The notes beneath the pieces are model-generated. The model worked only from the letters and a program-made list of their open reading frames with translations. It did no database searches and had not been told where the DNA came from. From the NCBI GenBank assembly GCA_038380795.1, contig CM076268.1:15876001-15940000 (forward strand): a DNA stretch of 64,000 bases, in the 5' to 3' direction. Position numbers and translations under genes: made by a program. How positions within the stretch are numbered: position 1 is the stretch's first letter; every line of letters begins with the position of its first letter. Source of the DNA: Pyrocephalus nanus. Its lineage: Eukaryota; Chordata; Aves; Passeriformes; Tyrannidae. Of the stretch, positions 11,761 to 23,800 are shown one piece after another.

Positions 11761-14700
11761 TTCAGTGGAAATAATAATAATAAATTACTTTTATCTGCAC
11801 AGTTTCTGATTTAATACTATATTATTTTAAAAAGCAGACTAAAGTGAAGGTTTCTTGGTGCACGATACAGGAAGAGATTAATAACCAGCGAAACGAACCT
11901 ATCACGTTCAAACCAATATTTAACCCCTAATTGATCAGGAGTATTGGGTAGTGTCACACTGCAGCATTAGAAAGAGAACACAGATGTTGTTCGGAGGGCT
12001 GCTTTAATTTTTTTCCAAAAATTAGAATACCTTTTCAAGATCTCTGGTTTCCAGCATGGCTCAGGTGTGAGTACTTGATCTTCCTTCAATCTATCAGTAA
12101 CTGCAGACAAGCATTCCTCAAAAATGCACAAATACTTATTTGAAAAAAATCCAAGCCAAATCACTGGATGCAAGTGTCCCCTTTTCAAAAGGGACTCTGC
12201 TCTCAGCTATGGTGATGCAAATCCACATATTTTAAAACAAACCAAGAGGTATTACAGACTTACACTAGCATTGCTATTAACAGACTTTTGTCCTTTTCAA
12301 TTTTCACTGACTCATACACCTAAAGACTCATATTAAAAAGAATAAAGGGTCCATAACTTCAAGGAATGATTCAATTAAAAATGTAAGTGCTGATGTTTAG
12401 TGTTTACACAGGACATCAAAAAAATAAAGTTATACTAAAAGAAATATGCAAAGATGAGCAGCTATTAGCTATCAGTTTGTACTGAAAATCAAGAGGATGA
12501 ATCCAATAAGAAATGGATCAGAAACAGTCTATGGAAAGCAGATTTCTAAGTTTCATAAGTGAGACACTTTAAAACTGCTGCACCAAAGCACCTACTCAAG
12601 GACAAGACCAAAGAAAGCCTTTGAGGAAATAAGATACAGCAGAGCAAAGAAAAACCAAGTCAAAAATATATTCTTAAAATATTTAATGTACTTAACAACA
12701 GCTGTTTCACTGTAAATCATGGTCTAAATTTTCAAAACATATTTCTGACTGTCACCCACTGACAACTCAGGGTAGTGTGCAGTAGTACCTGGGAATAATA
12801 AATTAACAAGAACTTTAAAAACAAAACTAAATTGGCTTAAGCAAGAAAGATGATTAGCTGGTTTTTAAATCTGCATTACTTGCACATCCTTGACTAAGGA
12901 AGCTGGTCTATTTCAAAATATCTAATTAGAAAAGAATTTGGCACTAGCTTTAGCTGTGAGGGAGTTACTCTATTTAATCCATGCAGCTATTGAATCTGAC
13001 ACTACACTCAAGTGACAGCCAAGAAAAGCACAAGCTTTGGGAATGTGCCACAGTTCCAATGTACATGTAGTGCTACTACCAGAAAACTGCATCTAAATAG
13101 GGGTGAGTGATAACGAGAACTTGACTTGAACCTCGAGAGTCCCTCGTGACCTACAGATGACAAGGTTTAGTGCACAGACCAGCACCTTTTCCTTTTTGCC
13201 CATAAAATAAAGCAAGTATAAACTCCAGATCACAGAACAAAACTGATGAAGAACTGTCATTTCTGACAGAACAAAAACAATGCATATTCTTCAAGACACT
13301 TTTTAATGACAAAGCTGAACTATGAAAGGAATGTACATGACACACATAGAAGGCATTGTGAAAAAAGCAGTAATTGTAAAAAATTACCTATAAGTTAGGA
13401 AAAAAAAATCAAACTGCAGATAAAATTCCTTGCAAATTCTACATATAATCTTTGCAGAAATAGCAACAATGTAAGAGTACAGAGAAATGGAACACCTATA
13501 TAGTACAGACCCAGGCAACACTGACACAACTTAGTGGTCCTCATTTTAAAACAGGCAGAGCAAAACATGAAATAATACAGTAAAAAGCTGCAAAATGATC
13601 ATTAGAGGGCTGGAAAAGTTTCTTACAGAGGGATCTGAGAACTGTAATAAATTATGTAGTATTCAAATCATGTTTCTGTCTTCTTAAGCCCACTGAAAAA
13701 AGAACCACATCCAAAATGACTCGGCTTTCTCTTGGAGAGAAAGAGGAATCAGATCCAAGAAACTTAAAACTCCAAGTAAAATATGTTAATGATTAAATAT
13801 GAGTTTAAACAAAGAAGAGGAAGTTGATTCTCCAGAGGGATGTAAAGAGAGCAGGAAGCTTGTTTGTATTCTAACTTTGAATATACATATAAATCAATTC
13901 AATTGAGCACCCTGAGATATAAGGGACTCATGCTGAAAAGTAACTTCCCCTGTCCTCACTGCAGGCATCAATGAAACAGCACTAAAATGATTCAACACTA
14001 CATAATTTTGCAAACATTACTCCAGGTTCAGGCAGTAATCAAAACTGTTCAAAGTTGCTATAATGCAGAAGGTAACAAACAGCTCAGAAGTCCCTGAAAT
14101 CTGTCAGTGTTGTGCCATCATACTTAACCTATGGAGTTGAGGAGTTCTGGTTATTCCCTGCTTTCCTTGTTTGCACTACCTGCATAAATGGCTGCTAATT
14201 ACCTGACTGCCTGCTATATTCTCTCTACCTTGACACGGCAACTTCTGGAACTGTTCTACCCAAAATACTCAGAAGAGATAAAGAAGAAAACAGTCTTTTT
14301 TATTATTATTATTATTAAAAATTAGATACCAGACATATATGATATGTGTATCGGCCTTCTTACTTTAGGGCTATGAAGATTATTTTACTTAAATCTTACT
14401 ATAGGTTCTAAAATACTTCCCTCTGATGTTGGCTTTGTGACTTGCAAGCAATGAAGTGACTGCATTCACTAAGTCACACCTTGCTTAGAAGGACCTTACT
14501 GACAAGCATGTTTTCTAGCAAAAGAGAGAGGACACTCAACAACTGATACAAGTTATTATTTAAAGTATTAGGTTTCAGAAAGTGTAAGAAAGTAAAATTC
14601 AACTATTCTTCAGAGATTAATTATTATAAGAATTTCAAGAATTTGTGTCCCTTTCTTAAAAAGGCCACATTATGATTTCACAAGATTCTTGTGGTATTCG

Positions 14701-16258
14701 GCTTTCCCTCAGTTTAAAATATTTTAGGACTACAGGTTTTATGTTTTCCATCTTGAAGACATAGAAATATTGTTTTGTCCATTTCTGGAAGTCATAAAGA
14801 CAGCATAGCATTATCTTTGCATAAACTCTTGAAAAACACTGCTACAAACCACTGATGGCTAAAACACGAGTAGCTTTCACAACACTCACAAGTCTGAAGA
14901 AAACCCAAGACATAACCTGCATTTTACTATTCCCAACTGTTTCATACTCGAAAATAGAAACAAAAATCATCATATTAACCTCTAAGAAACAAATGCTTTA
15001 CAGAATGCAACAACTATCCCAACAATTAAAAGATACAATGAGAATTCAATTTGCTAAAAAAATACTGGTTTACTGTTAAGATACAAATTCAATAACCTTT
15101 TTAGTGTTTTTTTGGTTGTTGGTTAGTTTTGTTTTGTTTTTTGCAAGGCAGCAACGCAAACGTCTTCATGGGGGCAGTTCAATCCATCTTCTGACATCAC
15201 ACCTTGCTGTAGAGCAGAGAGGGCAGCCCATGGCCCACTCCGCTCTGTCCTGAGGGCATCAGGTCCCTGTGAGCCAAATGCTGCAATATCACAGAACAGC
15301 AGTGCAGAAGGCCAAGAGATGAAACACCACGGAATACCTGCCCCATTCTGAAATAAACTGCCGAGGCACGTTCAGACAGCACCTCAGCAGAGAGAGAGAA
15401 CATGACTGTTCTCACAGAAAACTTACTGTGTGCAGAGTTGCTTGGTTGAGCCAATAATGCCTCACTGAAGGCATAATCAGTTTTCCTGCACACATCAAAT
15501 AGATTTAGTTCAGACTTACAATTCTGTGTGGAACTATGGCACAATATTTCAGCTTCACGTTGAGTTTTGGGGGAGCTGAGAGGTGTTGTTTTTTGTTTTA
15601 AGAATATGAAGATATTTCTACTCTTATGTACATCCCAAAGATTACTACCCTCTTTCTAACCTGACCTCTCAGCTCTAAAGCATTAACTAGATACCTTCTG
15701 ACCAGGATACATTTGTTTGACGTGCGAATTAAAAAACAAGTTGTAATGTGTATACTGGAAAAAAGAGCACTGCTTCAGAGTACCTTCAATTCAGCAGAGT
15801 AAAAAAAACGCTACATGAACGCTGCTTTAAAGTGTGCAGGAAAAGAGAGGAAGTAGCAGTAAGAGACTAATGTATATCCAGGAGTTAACAGCTGGGGGGG
15901 GGGTTCTCCAGTACAGTAACTTAAAAAAGGAGAAAGGAAGAAAGCAAAACCAAATCAAAATACAAAACTGCTGAAATCTGTAATAGTCCTAAAAATGTTA
16001 AAAGTATACTGTGTTGACAGACATGAAATTACTCCGCTTCTCCAATACCAGCACACTATTTTCAGACTATGTTGCAGCTCTGTAATTAATAAGCTGGCTT
16101 ATCAATTATGTGGTGAATACTTTCTACTCTGGCATGTCACACTTCTGTCTTATATAAACAAGTGAACAGGAATCACAAAAAGGCTGTTACCACTTTGCAG
16201 CATCTGTACATTAATGCACTGCAAATTGTCAACTACGTAGGTATTTTTCAACGACCAA
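11761..16258. other. Intergenic, no supportable gene
   Basis: AT-rich. A GC-balanced patch at 15170-15560 has a 115-codon minus-strand ORF without recognisable family or convincing splice sites. Confidence 0.55.
14301..14317 (+). repeat. (ATT)n microsatellite
   Basis: TATTATTATTATTATTA. Confidence 0.9.
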
Positions 16259-16375
16259 AAAATGGACAAGAAGGTAAATTGTATTGCTGCTCTCTACCAA
16301 TACGGAAAGAACGAGGCATAAATCAACTCATTAATTTCCAGTTATTCAGTGTTCCAGCATGTGCTTTACAATCCT
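16259..16375 (+). repeat. Duplicated segment, copy 2, abutting the DUSP11 CpG island
   Basis: Same orientation as the copy at 9343-9459, 6.9 kb away. It ends about 20 bp before the CpG island begins. Shared blocks include ATTAATTTCCAGTTATT and GTGTTCCAGCA. Confidence 0.85.
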
Positions 16376-16614
16376 GTGTTGGCGGAGTTTCAGAAACTAA
16401 ATGAACGCCGGCCTGAGAGTGGAAAGTAACACTAAGGCCGCGGAGCGCACGCTGAAACAAGAGACCCGGCAGTGGCTCACCGACTACCCCACCAAAACCC
16501 AAAGAGAACACAGCGAGAAAGAGCTGAACACGTCCCTTAGCGATACAAATAACACTTCATCCCAGGTGGAATGGCGCACTCCCGGGAACACCAAAACGGA
16601 ACACACCCGGCCCC

Positions 16615-16770
16615 GCGGCCCCTCCCGCGGCCCCTCCCGCGGCCCCTCCCGCGGCCCCTCCCGCGGCCCCTCCCGCGGCCCCTCCCGCGGCCCCTCCCGC
16701 GGCCCCTCCCGCGGCCCCTCCCGCGGCCCCTCCCGCGGCCCCTCCCGCGGCCCCTCCCGCGGCCCCCTTC
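16615..16770. repeat. 12-bp GC-rich minisatellite, 12 perfect units plus one imperfect
   Basis: The unit GCGGCCCCTCCC is repeated 12 times without a single change (16615-16758), followed by one altered unit. Because 12 is divisible by 3 and the unit contains no stop, several frames are open on both strands (Arg-Gly-Pro-Ser and similar), giving artefactual long ORFs. On the minus strand each unit has GGG and GGGG runs, so a G-quadruplex (with an i-motif opposite) is possible. The lack of divergence suggests a recently expanded and probably length-polymorphic array. Confidence 0.97.
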
Positions 16771-16793
16771 GCCCCGCCCATCCGCGGGGCAGC

Positions 16794-16805
16794 TGCGCAC
16801 GCGCG
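16794..16805 (+). promoter_or_regulatory. NRF1 site, perfect consensus
   Basis: TGCGCACGCGCG fits YGCGCAYGCGCR at every position. It lies in the DUSP11 CpG island just downstream of the minisatellite. NRF1 sites of this kind are typical of housekeeping CpG promoters. Confidence 0.65.
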
Positions 16806-16828
16806 GAAAGACCCCCACCCCCCGCCCC

Positions 16829-16847
16829 ATTGGCCGGCGCCCATTGG
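16829..16847 (-). promoter_or_regulatory. Paired inverted CCAAT boxes (NF-Y)
   Basis: ATTGG occurs at 16829-16833 and 16843-16847, each within a CCCATTGG context, 14 bp apart and flanked by GC boxes. This is a usual arrangement for NF-Y-driven CpG promoters. Confidence 0.6.
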
Positions 16848-17519
16848 CTCCCCGCGCGCCCCGCCCCGCGCGCCCCGCCCCGCCCGCGGCGGGCCCCGCG
16901 CAGGCGCAGTGGCGGCCGCTTCGGGAAGATTCTGTGTGGTCCCGGCCTGCGCCGCCTCCGCCCGGGATCCCGTCCGGGTACGGGCCGCCCGCAGCCCCGC
17001 TCCTCCCCGCACCGCCCCGCCCCGCGCCGCGCCGGCTGCAACCCGCGCCCTTCCCCTCACAGCCCGCCCGCCCCCCGCAGCCGGGCCGTGACCTCCCCCC
17101 GCCCCGGTGTCTCTGTTTGTCCCTGCCCCAGCTCAGCCCCTGCCGAGCCCCGGGCCGGTTCCGGAGCGGGCGATGCCCTGGGGGACATGCGGCGGTGAGG
17201 GACAGTCTCACGCCGCCCATAGCGTGTCTCTGGAGCGGCGGGGATGGGGCAGCGCTCCTCGCCCCGGTTCCCCCGAGGGCGGCGGGCGCCGCCCGGGATC
17301 CCGCGGGACCGGACCTGTCCGGTTCAGGGTGGGGCAGGGCACGGTCCTTCCCTCGCTGAGGTGCCGGCCTCGCCTCTTGCAGCTGCCTGGAGGTTCTTCT
17401 CGTTGAGACGAGTTCTAACTGGGAGCGCAAGGGCGGGACAGACCGGGACGGAAGGGGCTGCCAGGAGGATCTTCGTCCCTGCAGCGCTGCTGCCAGAGTT
17501 ATAAACCTGCCGCCTCTCC

Positions 17520-17801
17520 TCTCTTTCTTGTGATCTCCTGGAGAGGAGAGGTGAGTTGTCCTTCGCTCTTGTCGTACTTTAGCAGTGGAGAAATAGGCTA
17601 GCTTGCAAGGTGCAGAACTTGTTCAGGATGGCTTCAAGCCCCAGCGGAGTGCTGGGTTTACTTTACTCGAGTTTCAGCCCTGTGAAAAGGCCCACTGATG
17701 GAGAAAGAGATTAGCACCGTGTTAACTGCGCGGTTCTCTCTCCTTTGCTGCAGTGCCCACTTTCACCGCTGCCTCCTGCTCTGCCTGCTCCTGCTTTCAG
17801 C
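17520..17801 (+). other. DUSP11: DUSP11 5' UTR and first splice junction
   Basis: A consensus donor (GAG|GTGAGT) at 17550/17551 ends a non-coding exon of unknown 5' end. Acceptors with good pyrimidine tracts lie at 17753 (ttgctgcag) and 17800 (ctgctttcag). Either would place ATG 17802 at the start of the reading frame. The upstream in-frame stops at 17404 and 17416 make an N-terminal extension as in the long human form unlikely here. Confidence 0.6.
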
Positions 17802-20800
17802 ATGGTAAAGAAGAATACTATCCCTGATGGGTAAGTATCCTTCACACTAAGCAAGAGGCAGGAGTGGGCACAGCTCTGCCCACAGAGAAGGGGCACTGAC
17901 TGCCCCAGGCGCTTTCTTGCCTCGAGCAACCTCATCACCTACAGCCAGGTAAGGTAGGTATCTTCTCCAAGACAGGAACAGCCCAGCCATTCATCCCCCA
18001 GGTGAGTATAATGCTCCAACCTGTCTGAACACTTCTCCTTCGTCGGCCAAATACAGCCCCTTCTTCCTAATCTTCTTACCCCAAGTGTTTATTTACTGGG
18101 GAAATGGGAGAGTAGTCCATACTTCTGACTACTCAGACATGTGCTGACAGGTGTGGAGGAAGAGATGATAAGATGTGGGAACAGGTGGCTGCATGCATAA
18201 GATCAAGGAATATGTTCATGAATCCAGGTCCAGAAACATCCTGCATTTTTGTTTTTAAAAAAAGGACAACAACAGTGTTGTATCAGCAGAAATTATCATT
18301 AGAAAACCCCAAATGCACTATGCAGGCTTTCTGATCACTTGATTGGGAGAGCAGATGGGGACCACAGAATGACCTAATTTAAAACAGATATAGTTCTATT
18401 CTCCAGCTCTAATCAAATAAACAAACAGGAAGCCCAAGTTTAGAATTTTAACCCATGTGTTACTGCTGACACCAGTACAAACCTTCTGGGTAGGAGGGTG
18501 TGCTGAGGTATAAAGGCACACAGTAATGGGACAATAACTTGCAGGTTGTACATTATTTGAGGAAAGATGGATGTTATCCTAGTTTCTGGGTAGGTGTTAC
18601 ATAGGTTTATTAAGAACATTCTTAGGAGGAGCAATAAGGTAGAAAAAGCATGAGCTCCTATAATATGGGTTGTACTAAAAGCAATAAATAGAAACAAGAT
18701 GAACAAAATTTTAAAAATAACTTCAAAAATTTGAAGTTTTTTTAGTAGCTGACAAACTTAGGGATTAAAATTAGAATAAAATGTAAGAAAAACTGTTTAA
18801 GCATCTCTTTCTCTGAAAGTTTCTATGAAATTTCATTTAAATTTTTGAAAAAGTTGAGTAAAGTGCATTAGTTCTGCAAGCAGTGGTGCAGAAATCCAAA
18901 TAGAATTAACTGTCCTTGTTTTCGCCATACATGGAAATTATTACTAAAAGTTTGAGAATCAGGTGCTCATTTCTCCCTTCTTATCCCCCCTTACAATTTG
19001 AACTGGAGTGGCTTTCAGGTTACATGGATTTCTTAAGTGTGGAAGAAGCAGAGGACTGTATTTTCAAATTCAGTGATTGGAAACTAAGACCTTTCAAGGA
19101 GAGAAACAGCTATTGTCAAGTATTTGGGTATAAAGTTAGTATTACCATCTGACAAAGTGCCTGATACTGAAGCACTTTCAGCTTCTCCAGATTCTTATTT
19201 TTTTATACTACTAAGAAGTCAGGCTGCACATCCACAGTATCGGAGATTTGGCAGTAAAGAAATTTAAGGAATTGTCAGCCCCCCCATCTCATGCAGCAGG
19301 ATATTGATGCTGTCCTTGTGCTGCAACAACATGTTGTTCTTGCCTGTGAATTTAGTAAACCAGGAAACCATAGCAGTGAACCTTGGAGGGAACTAAGGTG
19401 GTCCTGCACGTGCAATTTACTGGCCCCAAAAACAGTTGTTGGCAGAAATGAGACTGTGGTACGCTGTGGCATGAGGACAAGTCCAGAGGGTTCAGTCTGT
19501 GGAACTACAACCTCAGTCATATCACTTTGTTGTAACAGCAATAGATCGAAGAGTGACTGTCCTGATTTAATGCTACTGCAAGAGAAACAGTGGAATACAT
19601 AGTGACACTACATGTAGCCATTTGTTAAGATTGTCTTTCTGTTCCTGCCTCAGTTCTTAAACACTTTTAATCCAAGTTTCATTATGCTAATTAAAGCAAT
19701 ACAATAAATTTGAGGTTTCAGTTGAGTTAGTAGGTAAGAATAGTGCAGCTGTGGATCAGGCTCTGAGAAGCTTGGTCTAGTGGAAGGTGGCCCTGCCCAT
19801 GGCAGGAGAGTTGGAACAAGATGATCTTTAAGGCCCCTTCCAACCCAAACCGTTTGATGCTCCTGTGATAATGGAAAGTGTTTCTCTCTTTTCCTGGTAA
19901 TGTCTTGGAGCAGAGCTGTGGTGTACAGTGTCCATTGCAGTCTCAAACCTAGAAAGTAGTGCTGCTGAAGTAATTTTTAGGAAAGAGAGACCTCAGTATA
20001 AAAGAGGGATCCAAGTGATCCCTTGCACTGCTGTTTCCACCATGGAGTCAAGTTCTGGTTCTTCACAATGTTTGAAATGGTTTTATTCTTCAGTGGTTGT
20101 AGACTACGATGTTTCAGTGGAGAACCAGACAGTGAAAGGAGGCCAAGTTTGCATAACAAACAGTTAAAAAATACTGTGATGTTTTTACAGATTTATACAC
20201 TTCAGCATCCAAAATCCTGCTGTGGGTATAATTATATAAAATCAGATTCAGTTCTAAAAAGCATCTGCAGAATTGTCACCTTCTGGCATATTACCCTTGA
20301 ATGGTGTAAAAAAATACTGAGTGGAATCTCTTTGTTACAAGGACAAAGCTGTATGTATAGAGGTATGGAAGCTATGTGGCAAATAAGGCTGTGTATATAT
20401 CCTGCAGTGTGAGTAACTGGAAAAAAAAAAAAAAGGAGAGGTTCCAACTAGTAGTTTCTAAATGATCTTGCTACAGATGACAGTATTTCAGACTTGAATT
20501 TCTCTGCAGTTATAATAATTATCCCTTTTGAGTGTTTAGGAATTCAGTTTCCCAGGTAGGTTCTGACCTTATAACTGCTTCTTAATCAGAGATGCTCGTG
20601 AGAGGCTCAAGAATTGTAGAAACCCTTGAATTGTTAAGCATGGCTTCAGATAGTGTTCTCTGAACATAGTTCTCCACCCAGTGTAGCTTTTGAGTATTGT
20701 ATACCTGTGTTACACTGGTTTACTAACAGTGATTAACTGTCAGATGAAAATCATTCTGAATGGATGCCTTAAATTCAGTACTAATTTCTCTTGCTCTGGA

Positions 20801-23800
20801 AGAGTGGAACACATTATTTGCTTTAGAAAGACCAGTGAGATTCAACTGTTTGCTGTGAAGAACTTGTAGGATGTCTGTTGACAGTGTCCTGTGCTTTATA
20901 TTTTTATATGACTCCATCACTGAGATCTGACAAACTAAAGACATGAAACATTTAGATGATTTCCAATTCAGTGGTTCCATTGTACTGTAGCTATGACTTA
21001 TTTAGGAGCTGTCTTGTCTAGCTTGCCATTAAAAATATATATGGGGAACATACTGTTTTTCTTTAAAAATCACAAGAAAATAAATGGCAAAGTATCTGTG
21101 TAAATGATTCAGTATGAATATCAGTAAAATATGTAATTATTCAACACAATTTTGAAATCTATTTGAAAAGTTTATTAATTTGATAAGAGCATTATCAGTA
21201 GTTAAAGTAAATCTTACTACGAATCAGTTCTAGAACATAGCAAATTATACTGGAAATTAAAGCTTCTGCATGACCTTAAAAGTAATGTTAAACTAAAATA
21301 CGAAAAAACTGTGTGTTCCACACCTGGCTCTACAAAAAGCTTTAACCAAAGCATATAAAATATGCAGCTGTATGTAATCCATACTCAATCAGCTACTTCA
21401 TGGCCAGATTGTTTTTCATTCAGGTCTCTGTCAGCTCTTAGTCACTGGTACAGGAATTATGATGGTGCCAAGTCTTGTGATAACACCTTTGACTCCTGCC
21501 TTTCTTCTTTCCACCTGTATTGAACCAGGGCACAAACTATGTGTCAAAATTCTCATTCATACGTGTTAAAATGTTTAGTTATGTCTTTGCTCTTGTAATT
21601 CCTGTTTATGTCACTACCTGCTGCTCCTCTCTGATAATTTCTGCCTTCTATCCAGACTTATTCTGTAAGAGTTTTACTCTCTTTAGTCTGGGTCACCTGT
21701 TCCTTAGTTGACAAAAGAACAAACTTGAATTTATGTCCTTAGCTAATCTGTTTAATTTCAATCTGCTGGTTTTATTTTGAGGTAATTTTTAGTTCTGCAG
21801 CAGTATGCCGAAGTTTCCTTTTTAAATATTTTTGAAGATAACATGAAACACATACCCTTTATATTTTTGATGAAAAATGCCTCCTGCTCATTTTCTACCA
21901 GCGAGCTGTCAGCAGCTTTTCAGTTTCTTGCTGATTTTGCAGATTTTTTTCTGGTCGGATTTAAATGGCTTTAAATAAATATGAGTAAATGCCCAAGTTT
22001 ATTAAGGTCTGACAACAAACTCTGTAATCCTGGGGCATTGTTCTGTCAATCCCCTAATATGAAAAAAGTTCAGAATTTTTACAAAGCCTTTTTTACATTT
22101 ACAAATAAGGAAATAAGATTTTAAAGCCCTTTTTTGATCATTTCTTATTCACTTCCAAGTGCTCCTATTTACGATAAGGATGGTTGGTTTCCATTCATAC
22201 TTTTCCAAGAGAAAGCAGGTTAAAACAGCGCTGAATTTCTGGTCTTAATTGATTCATATACAGTTTGTATACCTTAAACAGGAATAAATGGAACACAGTC
22301 TCTGATTTTTGTTTTCATATTTTACAGCAAGTTTACAGTCACCAGACTCCAAAGTTTACAAACTTGACAATTCACTTAGGAAGACTTGTCAAGTTAGAAC
22401 ACTTCTATAATACACAATATGTTATTTGTAGGGGACTGGTTTTGTTCCCTAGTTGCAATTATGAGATACAAACTTCCTGCAAACATTTAGAATTTAGTAA
22501 AAGGTTTTACTGCAAAGACCTCTCAGTGATTTCATCTCTAGCTCACCTTTACACCTTCTTACCTTGTATCTGCCTCCTACACAACAGCTGCTTGCAATAT
22601 TCTCGTTGCCTTCCTAATGATGAGTTATTATTACTCCTTTATTACTTTGTTTTCCATTAAACTAAGCATCTGTATGCCTACACTGAGCCTTGATCTGTTC
22701 TTTACCTCATGAGGAAGATAAAAGAGATAAGGTAGTGCTAAAGACATGGATGCAGTAAATCATAAAATGTTTGTTTAAGCTTCCAGTCATGATGCTGTGG
22801 GTTTCCTTTGTTAGTTCCAAGTATCTGTGAATGGTGATGTTATTATTTATATACTATGACAAATATAATTAGGGATATTTCATTGAGAATTTTGCCAGCC
22901 AGCTTCTAGTTTTTGTTCTGATATGGGAATTGTGAACAAAGCAAAATAATCAGTGGTTAGAATATTTTAAAATTAAGTGTGCAGTTTATTTAGTAAATTA
23001 TGTGGGTTTATGGAAATCAGAAAGGAATTTAGAAATTGTTATGCTCCCTTTAAAGGGAGATATTAATTAAAACAATTCTGAAAATTGCAAGTGAACAAAC
23101 ATCAGTGTCAAAGAATCTAGTGGAAATGTTTTGTATTTTAATAGTTGAGGTATTAGTTGAAAATGCAAAAAGGCCGTGTAGATTTTAAGTCATTCAGCTG
23201 CATCATCTGAGGTCATAGAGATAATTTGCCCTTACATAAGAAGAAGAAATAGAAGTCCTAAATTTAGTAAGTTGCCTCTTTAAAGGTAAAATTAATCTGC
23301 TGATTAACTTGTTTTCCTCTTCAGGTAATCCTTTTCATATTCTTTAAAAAAATGGAAATCTCTGAAATGTGATGTATCAAGAGCTTTTTCAGTGCAGTGT
23401 AGAATTTGTGAATAGCAGTTCTTTGTGGGTTTGGAATTAATAGTGGTTTTGAGTGTTGTAGCAAACCTTCATCATAGTAGGTGATTTTTGGTAAGTTCTG
23501 GTGTGATGGAATAATCTCTGTATTTTTCAAAGTGCCAAGAGAAAGTGCAGTCAAGAGTATTTCTTTGAAAAATAAGCACATTACAAAGGAAACACATTTG
23601 CAAAATATAGATTTATATTGTTAATGAAAGAAAACTTTGCATTGAATTGTGAATCAAATGACTGATGCATACATAGGATAACTTTACAAGGTGTTTGATT
23701 TCAGCCAAGTTGAAAAATTTCCACCAAATATAACACTACTTTTTACCTGTTGAACCTTACACATGTGCTTTACTTTATATTGATGCTATATGTCGTAAAT

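Larger units (their letters stand above)
16390..17560 (+). promoter_or_regulatory. CpG-island promoter of DUSP11
   Basis: A sharp change from AT-rich sequence to about 1.2 kb of CpG-dense, GC-rich DNA. In order it holds a 12-bp minisatellite (16615-16770), a consensus NRF1 site (16794-16805), two inverted CCAAT boxes (16829-16833, 16843-16847), clustered GC boxes (16850-16885), and an NRF1-like GCGCAGGCGCA (16897-16908). No TATA box lies near these elements, so dispersed initiation around 16900-17000 is likely. A TATA-like TTATAAA at about 17499 followed by a pyrimidine tract could be a second start. Confidence 0.8.

Noticed and set aside
15197..15544. 115-codon minus-strand ORF
   Set aside because: No recognisable motif, no convincing splice sites or neighbours; may be chance in a GC-balanced patch.
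16401..17430. Long overlapping ORFs (up to 297 codons) on both strands rich in Arg-Gly-Pro-Ser, Pro-Leu-Pro-Arg or Gly-Arg
   Set aside because: They are produced by the 12-bp stop-free minisatellite and the CpG island; several frames are open at once, and the region is promoter sequence.
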